From JADJPO01 sp963724535 (GTDB lineage Bacteria > Actinomycetota > Actinomycetes > Actinomycetales > Kineosporiaceae), in NCBI GenBank assembly GCA_963724535.1, contig CAVRVD010000001.1, positions 124,001-188,000 on the forward strand: 64,000 nt of DNA. Reading direction: 5' to 3'. Shown in pieces: positions 20,817-29,873 of this stretch. The notes beneath the pieces were generated by a model that was given only the letters and a program-made list of their open reading frames with translations, was not told where the DNA came from and did no database searches. How positions within the stretch are numbered: position 1 is the stretch's first letter; each line of letters starts with the position of its first letter. Both the position numbers and the translations under genes were made by a program.

Positions 20817-21581
20817 TCAGTCCGCCGAGGAGCTGGCCGAGGACGCCGGGCTGCTCGCGTCGTCGCTGCTGCTCGTCCCGGGGCTGGATGCTGACGGGCT
20901 GGATGCTGAGGGGCTGGGTGCTGAGGGGCTGGGTGCTGAGGGGCTGCTCGTCGGATCCCAGGGATGGGTGTGCGGCGACGAGCCTGATGGCGACGAGCCG
21001 GATGGCGACGAGGGGCTGGACGACGGCGGAGCCGACGACGCGGGAGGCGCGGAGGTCCCGCCCGAGGACGACCCTGTCGAGGACGACCCTGTCGAGGATG
21101 GGGCCGAGGAGGGCAGCGGGCGAGCGCTGCTTGGCCCGGCGGGCTCACCCAGGCTGGGGCTGCTCGGTGCGAGTTGCGTGGTCAGGTCGGTAGCCACCCG
21201 CTCGCCGGCCGGGCCGGCGACCCGAACCGCGGCACCGGGATCGGTGTTGGCCTGCGCTGCGTTGGTCTGCGCTGCGTTGGTCTGCGCTGCGTCGGCCGCG
21301 GCGCCCTCGGCCGACGTGGTCGGCGTCGCCTGCTCCAGCCGCTCGCCCTGAGGCAACGGAGCCGCCCCCACCGGCGGGTCGTACTCGGCGAGTGAGTTGA
21401 TCCGAGCCTGGGCCGGTGGGTCCCGGTCGGTGAACAGCCCACCGGCCGCGGCCACCCAGACTCCGAGGATCACGGTTGGCGTGAGGACCGCGGCGCCGAC
21501 GGCCAGATTGCGGCGGCGCAGCTCCTGGCGCTGCCGCATCCGCACTGCGGTTCGTGCTCCTGCCCCGGTGTGCAGGTCCAT
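20817..21581 (-). CDS. Membrane-anchored protein with Ser/Pro-rich tail, unknown function
   Basis: 254 residues. A basic N-terminus (RMRQRQELRRRN) is followed by one hydrophobic segment at about residues 26-50 (LAVGAAVLTPTVILGVWVAAAG), which predicts a type II membrane anchor. The next 90 residues carry an Ala/Thr/Gln repeat (AAQTNAAQTNAAQ). The last 110 residues are almost only Ser, Pro, Ala and Gly, resembling a cell-wall-spanning stalk. No catalytic domain is visible. It converges on the double glycosyltransferase gene. The family is not recognised. Confidence 0.7.
   Translation of the reverse strand: MDLHTGAGARTAVRMRQRQELRRRNLAVGAAVLTPTVILGVWVAAAGGLFTDRDPPAQARINSLAEYDPPVGAAPLPQGERLEQATPTTSAEGAAADAAQTNAAQTNAAQANTDPGAAVRVAGPAGERVATDLTTQLAPSSPSLGEPAGPSSARPLPSSAPSSTGSSSTGSSSGGTSAPPASSAPPSSSPSSPSGSSPSGSSPHTHPWDPTSSPSAPSPSAPSPSASSPSASSPGTSSSDDASSPASSASSSAD
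20882..20946. repeat. Short tandem 15-bp repeats encoding the Ser/Pro tail
   Basis: Variants of GGGCTGGGTGCTGAG run in tandem and encode, on the minus strand, repeated Ser-Ala-Pro-Ser-Pro-type pentapeptides. A second 15-bp repeat (GCGTTGGTCTGCGCT-like, about 21250-21300) encodes the AAQTN repeats of the same protein. Confidence 0.85.
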
Positions 21582-21719
21582 CGCGTCCCCTTATGACGAT
21601 CCCCCCCGTACAGAGCAGACCGTACGGCAGTGGCGAAACGGGACACAACGCACTCGGGGAGTCTTAGCGCAGGCATAACGGATGGGGCGGGCGACCTACG
21701 TCACCCCGCAGGTACGGGG

Positions 21720-22532
21720 TCAGCTCAGGTCGCGGACCACTCCGGACGGCACCGCGAGGCACCCCTGCTCCCGTCCGGCGGCGGCCAGCCCGGCGCGGTC
21801 GCCGTCCGAGAACCCGTCGGGGGCACCGCCGAAGAGGGTCGGGTACATCAGCTGATCACGGGCGTTGATGTGCTCCAGGCCCACCGTGTGGGCGAGCTCG
21901 TGGAGGAAGACGTTGCCCCGGCTGGCCCCCGCCCCGAAACCGGGCCGCAGGACCATCAGGCCCGCAGCGTCGACCACCACCCAGCCGCGCGCGATGGCGA
22001 CGCCCGTGACCGGACCACCCGGGGTGGCCACGGTCCACTCCAAGAACCGGTAGCCGCCGTAGCCGAGCATCCCGGCGCCGATCGTGAAGTCGGTCCGCGT
22101 CGGCGAGGTGACGGCGATCACGAGCTCGGCCGGCTGGCTGTCCACGGTGGTGGTGCGGGGCACCATGCTCGTCATCCCGCGGTAGCGGTAGACGAGGCTG
22201 GTGGCGGCCGAGAGGCGGGCCACCGCACGGCGGATCTCGGCCGCCACGGCCGACTGCTGGTCACGGGGTACGGCCGCGACGTTCACCTTGTAGGTGATCA
22301 CCTGGCAGGGGTTCCAGCGCAGGACGGCCCGCCGCCCGTTAGCGAGCTCGGTCGTGGCCAGCGAGTACTTGGAGACCCCGGCTCTCGAGACCGGCAGACC
22401 GCTGTCGGGCCCTTGGCGCAGCGAGTCGCCGACCGACTCGGCCCGGGCCGGGGAGGCGGTCAGCAGGGACAGCAGGGCGACGATGAGCAGGACTGCCCAC
22501 CGCGCAACCGCCGGCCAACGCTGATTCGGCAC
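21720..22532 (-). CDS. Secreted metzincin-type zinc metalloprotease (M10-like)
   Basis: 270 residues with a signal peptide: AVLLIVALLSLLTASPARA, predicted cleavage near residue 31. The zinc site HELAHTVGLEH (211-221) is a full HExxHxxGxxH. LMYP, about 10 residues further on, is the expected Met-turn. The preceding strand pattern and RWNPCQVITYKVN resemble matrixin-like proteases of actinomycetes. A probable disulfide pairs Cys76 with the C-terminal Cys. It likely acts outside the membrane. It is convergent with no gene and lies between the tail protein and the WcaI-WcaF fusion. Confidence 0.88.
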   Translation of the reverse strand: MPNQRWPAVARWAVLLIVALLSLLTASPARAESVGDSLRQGPDSGLPVSRAGVSKYSLATTELANGRRAVLRWNPCQVITYKVNVAAVPRDQQSAVAAEIRRAVARLSAATSLVYRYRGMTSMVPRTTTVDSQPAELVIAVTSPTRTDFTIGAGMLGYGGYRFLEWTVATPGGPVTGVAIARGWVVVDAAGLMVLRPGFGAGASRGNVFLHELAHTVGLEHINARDQLMYPTLFGGAPDGFSDGDRAGLAAAGREQGCLAVPSGVVRDLS

Positions 22533-22623
22533 GCCGCCACGATACGGCCTGGCCCGCCCCAGGATTGCAGTCGCGTGTGTTATCCCGACAAGCGGAGGTC
22601 AAGGTTTCCTCAAGGGAGGGGGA

Positions 22624-22808
22624 TCAACCGGGACGAACGGCCGTGACCTCGACGCCGTCCAGCAGGAGATCGAGGCCGAACTCGAAGGAGGCGCCGAACC
22701 GGTGGCCGGGGCGGTGAGCGACAACCACAGCCCATCGCGGCGCAGGCAGACCAGCACCGCCTCGTGGTGGCGCAGGGTGGCCGGCCCGGGGTCGTCCGGG
22801 TCTGCACA
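22624..22808 (-). pseudogene. Remnant of a TetR-family regulator (C-terminal domain with internal deletion)
   Basis: Two frames together encode pieces of the TetR_C domain. One reads PGPATLRHHEAVLVCLRRDG (5' part), and after a junction around 22698-22716 the other reads FGASFEFGLDLLLDGVE to a stop at 22624. Both pieces match the intact regulator at 55986-56666, which has PGPGTLRHHDAVLGCLRRGG and FGTSFEFGLDLLLDGIE. Roughly 50 residues between them are missing, and the DNA-binding domain is absent. Clearly non-functional. Confidence 0.8.
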
Positions 22809-22970
22809 CTCTTCGCGTTCTCTCGGCTACTCTCCGCTATACTCGTGACCGCGAGGCTCCACCGGAGGATATCGAGCCCCGTCCGACCACGGGACGACGG
22901 GCGTTGCACGCCAACGGCTTTGCGCCCGGACCCGGTCCGTCCTCGAGTGGCCGAACAAGGGGAAGCGCGA

Positions 22971-24863
22971 GTGAGCACACAGCAGCGGCCGAGGAGCGAC
23001 TCCACGCCGGACGCCGGGCTGGACGGCGAGCCCTCGGCGGCGTCGGATCCGGTCGAGGTGATCGACCTCACCGATCCGGCCGCGATGCCGTCGCTGGCCG
23101 GCAAGCACGTACTCGTCGTCGGCATCAACTACGCGCCCGAGCCGACCGGGATCGCGCCCTACACAACCGGCGTGGCCGAACAGCTGGCGCGCTCCGGCGC
23201 GGCGGTGACGGTGCTGACGGGGCTGCCGCACTACCCCTCGTGGAACGTGCCGGTCGGCCACCGGCGCCGGCGCCGGGTGGTCGAGTCGCCCGAGCCCGGA
23301 CGGCCCCAGGTAGTTCGACTGGCCCACTACGTCCCTGGGCGCCAGAGCGTCTGGCGCCGAGCGTTGTACGAACTGACGTTCTGCCTGCACGTGCTGTGGG
23401 CCGGGCGCCGGCTGCCACGCCGTCCGGACGTCGTGGTCACCGCCACCCCGGCGCTCGGCGGCGCCGTGGCGGCCGCCCGGCTGGCGCGACGCCTCGACGT
23501 CCCGCTGGTGACGATCGTGCAGGACCTGATGGCCACCGCAGCCGGCCAGCGCGGGACCAGTCGTCGGCGGGCGGTGGCCTCGATGACGGCCCGGCTGGAG
23601 CGGTACGCGCTGCGTCGCTCCACCCGGGTGGCCGTGGTCACCGACGCCTTCCGGACCCGCGTCGAGCGGTACGGAGTGGTGCCCAGCCGGATCGACCTAC
23701 TGCCCAACTGGACCCACGTCCGGGCGAGCACGCTGGCCCGCGACGAGGCCCGGACGGCGCTCGGCTGGTCCGCAACGGCATTCATCGTCGCGCACACCGG
23801 CAACATCGGGCCGAAGCAGGACCTGGGCAACGTCATCGAGGCCGCTCGACTGGTCGCGGCCGACCCGGCCGGTCGGGACGTCGAGGTGCTGTTGGTCGGG
23901 GACGGCAGCCAGCGGGCAGCGCTCGCCGAGCAGGCCGCCGCGGTGGCGACGGTGCAGATGCTCTCGCCGTTGGACGACGAGCAGTACCCGGTGGCGCTGG
24001 CGGCCGCGGACGTCCTGCTCGTCAACGAGCGGGCCGGCGAGATGTCGCTGCCGAGCAAGCTGACCTCGTATCTGGCCGCCGGACGCCCGGTGCTGGCGGC
24101 GGTCGCCCCTGGTGGGGCCACCGAGGCCGAGCTGAACCGGGCCACGGACTGGGGGCAGCGGGCCGCCCGAGTGGTTCCCGCCGGCGACCCGGCGGCGCTC
24201 GCGGCGGCGATCTGTGAGCTGAGGGCCGACCCGGCGGGCCGGCTGAGGATGGCGCTGGCGGCGCGCAACCTGGCTCGGGAGCGGCTCACGGTGGTCCGGT
24301 CGATGCAGCTTCTCGCCCAGCTGATGACGGCAGCGGTGCCGGTCAAAGCCCGTGAGCTGCGGGCGTTCTCCCCCGACGGCTATGACAAGGGCCGGGGCCG
24401 GGCCTGGCAGCTGGCCTGGTTCGTGACGATGAACCTGGTCTTCACGGCGTGGTGGTGCCCGGCCCGGCTGCGCCCGCTGATCCTGCGGGCCTTCGGGGCG
24501 CGGGTGGGGCGACGGGTGCTGATCCGCCACCGGGTGCGGGTGCTGTGGCCGTGGAAGCTGCGGGTCGGCGACGACTGCTGGATCGGCGAGGAGGCCTGGC
24601 TGTTGAACCTGGAGCCGATCACCCTGGAGTCGGACGTGTGCCTGAGCCAGGGCGCCATGCTGTGCACCGGCAGCCACGACCGCCACGACCGGGCCTTCGG
24701 CTACGACAACGCACCGATCCACCTCGACAGCGGGGCCTGGGTGGCCGCGCGGGCGACCGTACTCCGGGGGGCGCGGGTGCCGGCCGGGCACGTGGTGCCC
24801 GCCGGCCAGACCTATCGCCGCCGGCCCGGTCTGGTGCCCAGCCAGGGATCGTCCGTGCATTGA
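22971..24863 (+). CDS. WcaI-like glycosyltransferase fused to WcaF-like acetyltransferase
   Basis: 630 residues from GTG 22971, supported by GGGGAAG 7 bases upstream. The frame is open further upstream without homology. Residues about 42-450 are a GT4 enzyme: GKHVLVVGINYAPEPTGIAPY, TVLTGLPHYPSWNVP, HTGNIGPKQDLGNVIEA, and SLPSKLTSYLAAGRPVLA at the sugar-nucleotide site. After a short linker, residues about 465-630 form a left-handed beta-helix acyltransferase: FSPDGYDKGRGR, RHRVRVLWPWKLRVGDDCWI, and LSQGAMLCTGSHD with the catalytic His. In colanic-acid-type clusters wcaI and wcaF are separate genes. The fusion implies addition and O-acetylation of one sugar. Confidence 0.88.
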   Translation: MSTQQRPRSDSTPDAGLDGEPSAASDPVEVIDLTDPAAMPSLAGKHVLVVGINYAPEPTGIAPYTTGVAEQLARSGAAVTVLTGLPHYPSWNVPVGHRRRRRVVESPEPGRPQVVRLAHYVPGRQSVWRRALYELTFCLHVLWAGRRLPRRPDVVVTATPALGGAVAAARLARRLDVPLVTIVQDLMATAAGQRGTSRRRAVASMTARLERYALRRSTRVAVVTDAFRTRVERYGVVPSRIDLLPNWTHVRASTLARDEARTALGWSATAFIVAHTGNIGPKQDLGNVIEAARLVAADPAGRDVEVLLVGDGSQRAALAEQAAAVATVQMLSPLDDEQYPVALAAADVLLVNERAGEMSLPSKLTSYLAAGRPVLAAVAPGGATEAELNRATDWGQRAARVVPAGDPAALAAAICELRADPAGRLRMALAARNLARERLTVVRSMQLLAQLMTAAVPVKARELRAFSPDGYDKGRGRAWQLAWFVTMNLVFTAWWCPARLRPLILRAFGARVGRRVLIRHRVRVLWPWKLRVGDDCWIGEEAWLLNLEPITLESDVCLSQGAMLCTGSHDRHDRAFGYDNAPIHLDSGAWVAARATVLRGARVPAGHVVPAGQTYRRRPGLVPSQGSSVH

Positions 24864-24883
24864 GCGGCGCCGGGCGAACCCGC

Positions 24884-25519
24884 GAAGTCCCGGCGCTCCC
24901 TGCTCGTCGCCGGCCTGGGGACGCTCGGGCTGGCCGGAGTCGGTGGGGCGCCCTGATCGCCGAGGCGGGCGGGTCGCCGGAGCGGCTGGACGATCCCGGC
25001 GGCGACGCGGTGGTCGCCCGGTTCCCCAGCCTGCGGATGTCACCGATGGAGCTCAAGCGTCGCTACGACTCGGGCAACACCAAGGGGTTCAACGTCCAGA
25101 GCGACCTGTAGGGGGCGCACCTCGGGCGCGCCGTGCACAGCTCACGCAGCTGCAGGAGGTCGTGGCCGCCTTCTGGTCCGACCACTTCACCGTGCCGGCC
25201 GGCGCGCAGGATGGACGCAACTTCCGAAGCCACTACGACGCCCAGGACACGGGGGCGGATCACCGCCGCCAATGCGGGTGCCAAGCTGCGCCGCCCGCCG
25301 GTGAGGCGCCGCGCCACGACGCTGGCGGCGATCGCGGACCAGCTGTGCACCAGGCTGTTCGGGCGCGAACCGACCGCCGCCGAGACCACCTCGCTGGCCA
25401 CGATCCTCACCGGACCGGGCGCACCGACGTCCTGCTCCCCCGGCTCGGCGCAGCAGCGCACCGCCTGTGCGGTCGCCCTCGTGCTGCTCCTGCAGTCCCC
25501 GAGCTTCCTCACCCGCTGA
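24884..25519 (+). pseudogene. Degraded DUF1800 gene
   Basis: Fragments in several frames follow the order of a DUF1800 protein. A Tat-like leader reads SRRSLLVAGLGTLGLAG. It is followed by VVARFPSLRMSPMELKRRYD, then LTQLQEVVAAFWSDHFTVPA, then the far C-terminus IADQLCTRLFGREPTAAETT ending LLLQSPSFLTR. The central region is missing and at least two frame changes are needed. DUF1800 proteins are exported and of unknown function, and usually pair with a DUF1501 gene, here the next remnant. Confidence 0.8.
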
Positions 25520-25550
25520 CCGCGGCCCGCCACCAGATCCGCAGACAGCG

Positions 25551-26122
25551 ATGACGACTCCGTCGACTGTGACCGAGTGCGGGTGCCCCGAGGGACGGCG
25601 GTTCGAGATCTCCCGCCGAGCTCGCGTTCGGCACGACCGGCGGCGACGACCACGTCCTGGTTTCGGCGACCCGGTCGCACTTCGAGGCGATGGAGGAGCT
25701 GGAGCGAGCGGCACCCGGCTCGAGTGTGCGTACCGGTGGCTCGACCGCACCATCGGCACCCTGCCGGACAGTGGCGTGCTGGAAGCGGTGGCGCTCGGCT
25801 CGTCGCCGATGCCGGGTTCCCTGCGTGGCGGCAACCCGAAGATCTCTGCGACCGAGCTGCGGAACATCACGCCTGCCGATGACGGCGGACCGGACTCCGA
25901 TCTCGTTGTGGCAGATGGCCCTACACCACCACCGGGCGCGCCGACGGCGGGAGGTTCGAGGTGCCCGGTGGCGGGATCGACGGCAGCACTGACTACCGCA
26001 CCGTGGTTTCGGAGATCCTGGTCAAGCAGATGGGGGTCGCCTCGACCGGCGACGTGTTCCCCGGGCTGACCGGGTCACCGCTGGGCCTGGTCAGCAGCGC
26101 TGCGGACGCGGCTACCGGGTGA
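25551..26122 (+). pseudogene. Degraded DUF1501 gene
   Basis: It begins at ATG 25551 with TECGCPEGRRFEISRRA (twin-arginine-like leader). It then jumps between frames through LAFGTTGGDDHVLVS, RSHFEAMEELERAAPGSS and WLDRTIGTLPDSGVLEAVAL, and closes with DYRTVVSEILVKQMGV and DVFPGLTGSPLGL to a stop at 26122. An intact DUF1501 protein is about 400 residues; less than half remains, with several deletions joined. The 3' end overlaps the convergent FN3 gene by 11 bp. Confidence 0.8.
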
Positions 26123-27224
26123 CCGACGCGGACCCAGGAACGTCCGCAGCCGCCGCGACGCCGACCGCGCCGGAGCGCACCGCGCTCACGGCGCGACCGG
26201 TTCCGCACCGCTTCAGCGCCTGGTAGCTCGTGCCGGGCTGCCCGGTGAAGCTGCGGGAGCCGGCCGCGCGGCCGGCTGAGAAGCTGGACGGCGCGCCTGC
26301 GTCGTCCGGCGTGCTGGTCAGGGTCAGCGCGCAGTCGTACTCGTACGGATAGGCGTTGCCGAAGGAGGCCGTCCAGGTGACCGTGACCTGCGTGCCGCTG
26401 ACCGTCAGGTTGACCGACCCGGCCGTCGGGGTGCCGTAGGGGACGTAGCTGAGCGGGGCCGAGTCTGTGCACAGGTTCTTGGTGTTGCACACCCGCGCGA
26501 TGAACCTGTACGCGGTGCCGTTGGTGAGTCCCTCGATCACGGCCGCGTACGTGCCGGCCGCGTCGCGGGTCATCGCCGTCGTCGCACCGCCCCGGTTGAT
26601 GGTGACCGAAGCGATCTCACCGGATCCTGCCGAGACTTTGACGGCACGCAGTGAGGCCCGGCCGTCCGCGCCGTTGGTGCTCGCACCGGCCGACGGAAGG
26701 TAGACCGAGAGAGTGGGCACAGGTGGGGAGAGGGGGACCGGATCGACTGAGGTAGAGCCGCCCCCGGATGTCGGGTCCTGGGACCCGGCAGCGACGGCTC
26801 CGGGCCTGGAGGCCTCGGACCCGGCCTGCGGGCCATCGGACGACAAGGCTGCCGGATCGCTCCCGGCGGAGGTGTCGACGCCGGCACGGGCCAGGGCACT
26901 GGGCGGAGCGGAGTCCAGCGGCGCGAGCAGGGGGACGGCGAAGTCGGGCCGCAGCGCGTCAGAGACCGGCGCCGTCCCGCCGTCCGACGGCTCACCAGCC
27001 GAGCCGCCGAGGAGGCGGCCGGCGACGAACGCCACAGCGAGCACACACACCACCGCCGACGCGGCAGCGGCCGCAGCCAGCGGCATGCGCCGGGCGGGTG
27101 GGGACGGCACTGCATCGTCGTCCGAGGCTGGGTCGTGCGGGACGACCAGGCGCTCGGGCAGCGTGATGATGCGTGGCTCCGCCTCGACGCCGGGCGCCGT
27201 CGGCTGAGCAGACCGATCTCCCAT
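26112..27224 (-). CDS. Single-pass membrane protein with extracytoplasmic fibronectin-type-III-like domain
   Basis: 370 residues from ATG 27224, chosen because TTAGGAG lies 8 bases upstream; a GTG at 27242 is also in frame. A cytoplasmic N-terminus of about 50 residues is followed by a hydrophobic helix (SAVVCVLAVAFVAGRLLGG). A low-complexity Pro/Ser/Ala stalk comes next, then a C-terminal part with FN3 features (SVTINRGGA, GLTNGTAYRFIARVCN, VTVTWTASFGNAYPY) and several Cys. Function unknown. It lies beside the DUF1800/DUF1501 remnants and may once have worked with them. Confidence 0.7.
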   Translation of the reverse strand: MGDRSAQPTAPGVEAEPRIITLPERLVVPHDPASDDDAVPSPPARRMPLAAAAAASAVVCVLAVAFVAGRLLGGSAGEPSDGGTAPVSDALRPDFAVPLLAPLDSAPPSALARAGVDTSAGSDPAALSSDGPQAGSEASRPGAVAAGSQDPTSGGGSTSVDPVPLSPPVPTLSVYLPSAGASTNGADGRASLRAVKVSAGSGEIASVTINRGGATTAMTRDAAGTYAAVIEGLTNGTAYRFIARVCNTKNLCTDSAPLSYVPYGTPTAGSVNLTVSGTQVTVTWTASFGNAYPYEYDCALTLTSTPDDAGAPSSFSAGRAAGSRSFTGQPGTSYQALKRCGTGRAVSAVRSGAVGVAAAADVPGSASVTR

Positions 27225-27384
27225 TCCGATGGCTCCTAACACTGTGTGATGCGAACGTCACTCTAGGCTATGGCAAGAGGGACGTCGATCCACGGTCAGG
27301 GCGGGAGCGATGGTGCTTCGGGAGAATGGCCCCTGCTGCGGCAGGCTGGTCCCATCCTGGATCCGCCCGCCGCCTGGTGGAGCC

Positions 27385-27948
27385 TCAGCTACGTATGGTC
27401 TTCAATGCCCGCGACCAGCTCTCCAGCTGGTCGAACATCGTCACCACGGCCGGCTCGAACTGGGGACCCGGCGTGAAGGTGGAGAAGTTCTCGAAGTCGG
27501 TGAACAGCGAGAAGCTCAGCTGCTGACGCACGTCGGCGATCTGGAGCTCGGCGCAGATCGCCCGCAGGTGCTCGATCGCCCTCGACGCCCCGAGCGAGCC
27601 ATAGCCGACAAAGGCGGCGGCCTTGTTGTTCCACTCCCCGTAGATGAAGTCGATGGCGTTCTTGAGTGCAGACGAGGTCGAGTGGTTGTACTCAGGGGTT
27701 ACGTACACGAACCCGTCGAACGGCGCGATCGTCGCCGCCCACGCCTTGGTGTGCTCTCCTGCGTACTGCCCCATCGAGGGCGGCATCTCCTCGTCGAGGA
27801 ACGGCAGCGGGTGGTCGCGCAGGTCGATCAGCTCGTAGTCGGCTCCGGTGCGCTGGGCTGCCCTCTCGAACACCCAGTCGGCGACGTCCTTGCCCCTTCG
27901 CCCGGGTCGGGTACTGCCGACAATGACGGCGATCCTGAGGTCTGCCAT
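27385..27948 (-). CDS. NADPH-dependent FMN reductase
   Basis: 187 residues, flavodoxin-like fold. The phosphate loop is VIVGSTRPGRRGKDVADW. The flavin-contacting segment TPEYNHSTSSALKNAIDF is diagnostic of the NADPH-dependent FMN reductase family, and FVGYGSLGASRAIEHLR forms the next loop. It reduces FMN, or uses bound FMN to reduce quinones or azo compounds; the true acceptor is unknown. A paralogue lies at 37880-38422. A perfect palindrome just upstream suggests repressor control. Confidence 0.92.
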   Translation of the reverse strand: MADLRIAVIVGSTRPGRRGKDVADWVFERAAQRTGADYELIDLRDHPLPFLDEEMPPSMGQYAGEHTKAWAATIAPFDGFVYVTPEYNHSTSSALKNAIDFIYGEWNNKAAAFVGYGSLGASRAIEHLRAICAELQIADVRQQLSFSLFTDFENFSTFTPGPQFEPAVVTMFDQLESWSRALKTIRS

Positions 27949-27976
27949 GTGGATGTCCTTCCGGTACGCATGGTCT

Positions 27977-27988
27977 GTCGATATCGAC
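27977..27988. promoter_or_regulatory. Palindrome GTCGATATCGAC upstream of the FMN reductase
   Basis: This is a perfect 12-bp inverted repeat 29 bp before the start codon of the minus-strand reductase. It is followed by the AT-rich CTAATATTTAG, itself nearly palindromic (about 27992-28002). Both lie in the expected promoter, so one may be an operator and the other part of the -10 region. Confidence 0.5.
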
Positions 27989-28138
27989 TCACTAATATTT
28001 AGACTTCAACATTCCATGTCTTCGCCCTAGCGGCAACCCACGCGTTCCGGACAGTGCCACCACCGCGGGGTCGGGGAGGACGTGCGCTCCTGGTGGCGGC
28101 CCGCCGGGGGCAGAACGATGCCAGTGGGGTGATGCGCG

Positions 28139-29170
28139 ATGACTGGCGTCCTGACCCGCGATGACCTTGTGACCTGGCTCCTGCAGCCCGAGAGCCCCGA
28201 GGTGAGAGCGGCCGCCCTACAGCGCCTGCTGGGTCGGGCGCACGACGATCCGGACGTCGTGCAGGCCCGTGCCGCGGCGATGCGCACTGGGCCGATCGCA
28301 GCGATTCTGGCCGCTCAGCACCCGGAAGGCTGGTGGGTCAAGCCCGGCGCGGGGTACTCCCCCAAGTACCGGGGGAGCGTCTGGCAGGTGATCTTCCTCG
28401 ACGAGCTCGGGGCCGACCCGGACGACGAGCGGGTGCGGCGCGCCTGCGACTACCTGGTGCGGTACACCTCGACGTCGGCCGGCGGGTTCGGGATATCCGG
28501 TGCCAAACAGGAGAAGGCCCCGCCGCCGAGCTCGGTCGCGCACTGCCTGAACGGGAACCTGCTGCGCGCCTTCATCGGGTTCGGCCTCGTGGACGACGCG
28601 CGGGTGCAGGCCGCCGTGGAGTGGGCGGCCTCGACGATCACCGGCAAGGGCGACGTCCGGTTCTACGCCAGCGGGACAAGCGGGCCGCACTTCGCCTGCG
28701 GCGCCAACGATCGTCAGCCCTGCGCCTGGGGAGCGGTCAAGGAGCTGCGCGGGCTGGCGCGCGTCCCGGTCGATCGCAGGTCACCACTGGTGCGGCAGGC
28801 GATCGAGGAGGCGGTGGAGTTCCTGTTCTCGCGCGACCCGGCTGTCGCCGACTACCCGATGGGCTACGGCAACACCAAGCCGAGCGGGTCCTGGTTCAAG
28901 CTCGGGTTCCCCTCCGGCTACGTCGCCGACGTGCTCCAGGTGCTCGAGGTGCTCACCGAGCTCGGCCACGGGGACGACCAACGGCTGGCGCCCGCCCGCG
29001 CCCGGGTGCTGGCGCAGCGCACGCCGGACGGTCGTTGGCTGAACCGCTACGCCTACAACGGGAAGACCGAGGTCGACGTCGAACAGCAAGGCAAACCCTC
29101 CAAGTGGGTGACGTTGCGAGCGCTGAGCGTGCTGGGATCTGAGCTGCTGACGCCCGGGCGTCGTGAGTGA
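28139..29170 (+). CDS. Alpha/alpha-toroid (terpene cyclase/prenyltransferase-like) fold protein, unknown function
   Basis: 343 residues with repeated helical units and Trp/Gly-rich turns (AAQHPEGWWVKPGAGYSPKY, SGSWFKLGFPSGYVADV, TPDGRWLNRYAYNGKTEVD). This pattern is typical of terpenoid cyclase/protein prenyltransferase alpha-alpha toroids. It lacks an evident DxDD or zinc site, so enzymatic activity is not assured. Four Cys lie in AHCLNGNLL, HFACGANDRQPCAW and RRACDYL. Proteins of this kind in actinomycetes are often mislabelled nitrogen-fixation proteins. It may be co-transcribed with the HAD gene 48 bp downstream. Confidence 0.7.
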   Translation: MTGVLTRDDLVTWLLQPESPEVRAAALQRLLGRAHDDPDVVQARAAAMRTGPIAAILAAQHPEGWWVKPGAGYSPKYRGSVWQVIFLDELGADPDDERVRRACDYLVRYTSTSAGGFGISGAKQEKAPPPSSVAHCLNGNLLRAFIGFGLVDDARVQAAVEWAASTITGKGDVRFYASGTSGPHFACGANDRQPCAWGAVKELRGLARVPVDRRSPLVRQAIEEAVEFLFSRDPAVADYPMGYGNTKPSGSWFKLGFPSGYVADVLQVLEVLTELGHGDDQRLAPARARVLAQRTPDGRWLNRYAYNGKTEVDVEQQGKPSKWVTLRALSVLGSELLTPGRRE

Positions 29171-29218
29171 GGCGGACATGATGGGGGCTGGTGGTCTCCG
29201 GTCACGAGAAGGGACGCC

Positions 29219-29839
29219 ATGAAGCCCGAGGCTGTGGTCTTCGACGTCGGCAGAGTGCTGATCAGCTGGGATCCCGAGGGGTTCTACGACAAGGCGATCG
29301 GGCGGGAGCGTCGCGGCCAGCTCTTCGCCGAGGTGGACCTACTCGGCACCAACGCCGCGATGGATCTCGGTGCGCCCTGGCGGACCTCGTTGCAGGTGCT
29401 GGCCGAACGGCATCCTGACTGGACCGACGAGATCATGCTGTGGCACGACCGGTGGATCGAGATCACCCGGCCCGCCATCGACCACTCGGTCCGGCTGCTG
29501 CGGGCGCTGCGCCGCCGCGACGTCCCCGTTCTGGCCCTGACCAACTTCGGGGTCGAGACCTTCGCCCACGCCCGAACCCACTACGACTTCCTCAACGAGT
29601 TCGACGAGGTCGTGGTCTCCGGTGAGGTGGGCACGACGAAGCCCGACCCGCTCATCTACACGCGCCTCGAACACCGCGCCGGCATCGCCGGTGACCGGCT
29701 GCTGTTCACCGACGACCTACCCGCCAACATCGAGACCGCCGCCGCCCGCGGATGGCGCACCCACCTGTTCACCCGGCCCGACCGTTGGGCGGCCCGCCTG
29801 GTCGCCGAGGGCCTGCTCGCCGAGCACGAGGCCAGCTGA
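29219..29839 (+). CDS. HAD-superfamily hydrolase (HAD-IA type)
   Basis: 206 residues. Motif I is VVFDVGRVLISWDP: the nucleophile Asp is present and the usual second acid (DxD) is Gly, as in epoxide-hydrolase-N/HAD-IA variants. Motif II is LALTNF, motif III is the Lys of GTTKPDPLIY, and motif IV is LLFTDDLPANIETAAARGW. The helical cap lies at about residues 15-85. Substrate unknown, probably a small phosphoester or haloacid. AAGGGA precedes ATG 29219. Confidence 0.9.
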   Translation: MKPEAVVFDVGRVLISWDPEGFYDKAIGRERRGQLFAEVDLLGTNAAMDLGAPWRTSLQVLAERHPDWTDEIMLWHDRWIEITRPAIDHSVRLLRALRRRDVPVLALTNFGVETFAHARTHYDFLNEFDEVVVSGEVGTTKPDPLIYTRLEHRAGIAGDRLLFTDDLPANIETAAARGWRTHLFTRPDRWAARLVAEGLLAEHEAS

Positions 29840-29873
29840 GGCACCGGACGGCGTAGCGCCGGGCCATACCCGG

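Noticed and set aside
28139..29170. Nitrogen-fixation protein
   Set aside because: No P-loop or Fe-S ligands of NifH are present; the helical-repeat toroid pattern fits better.
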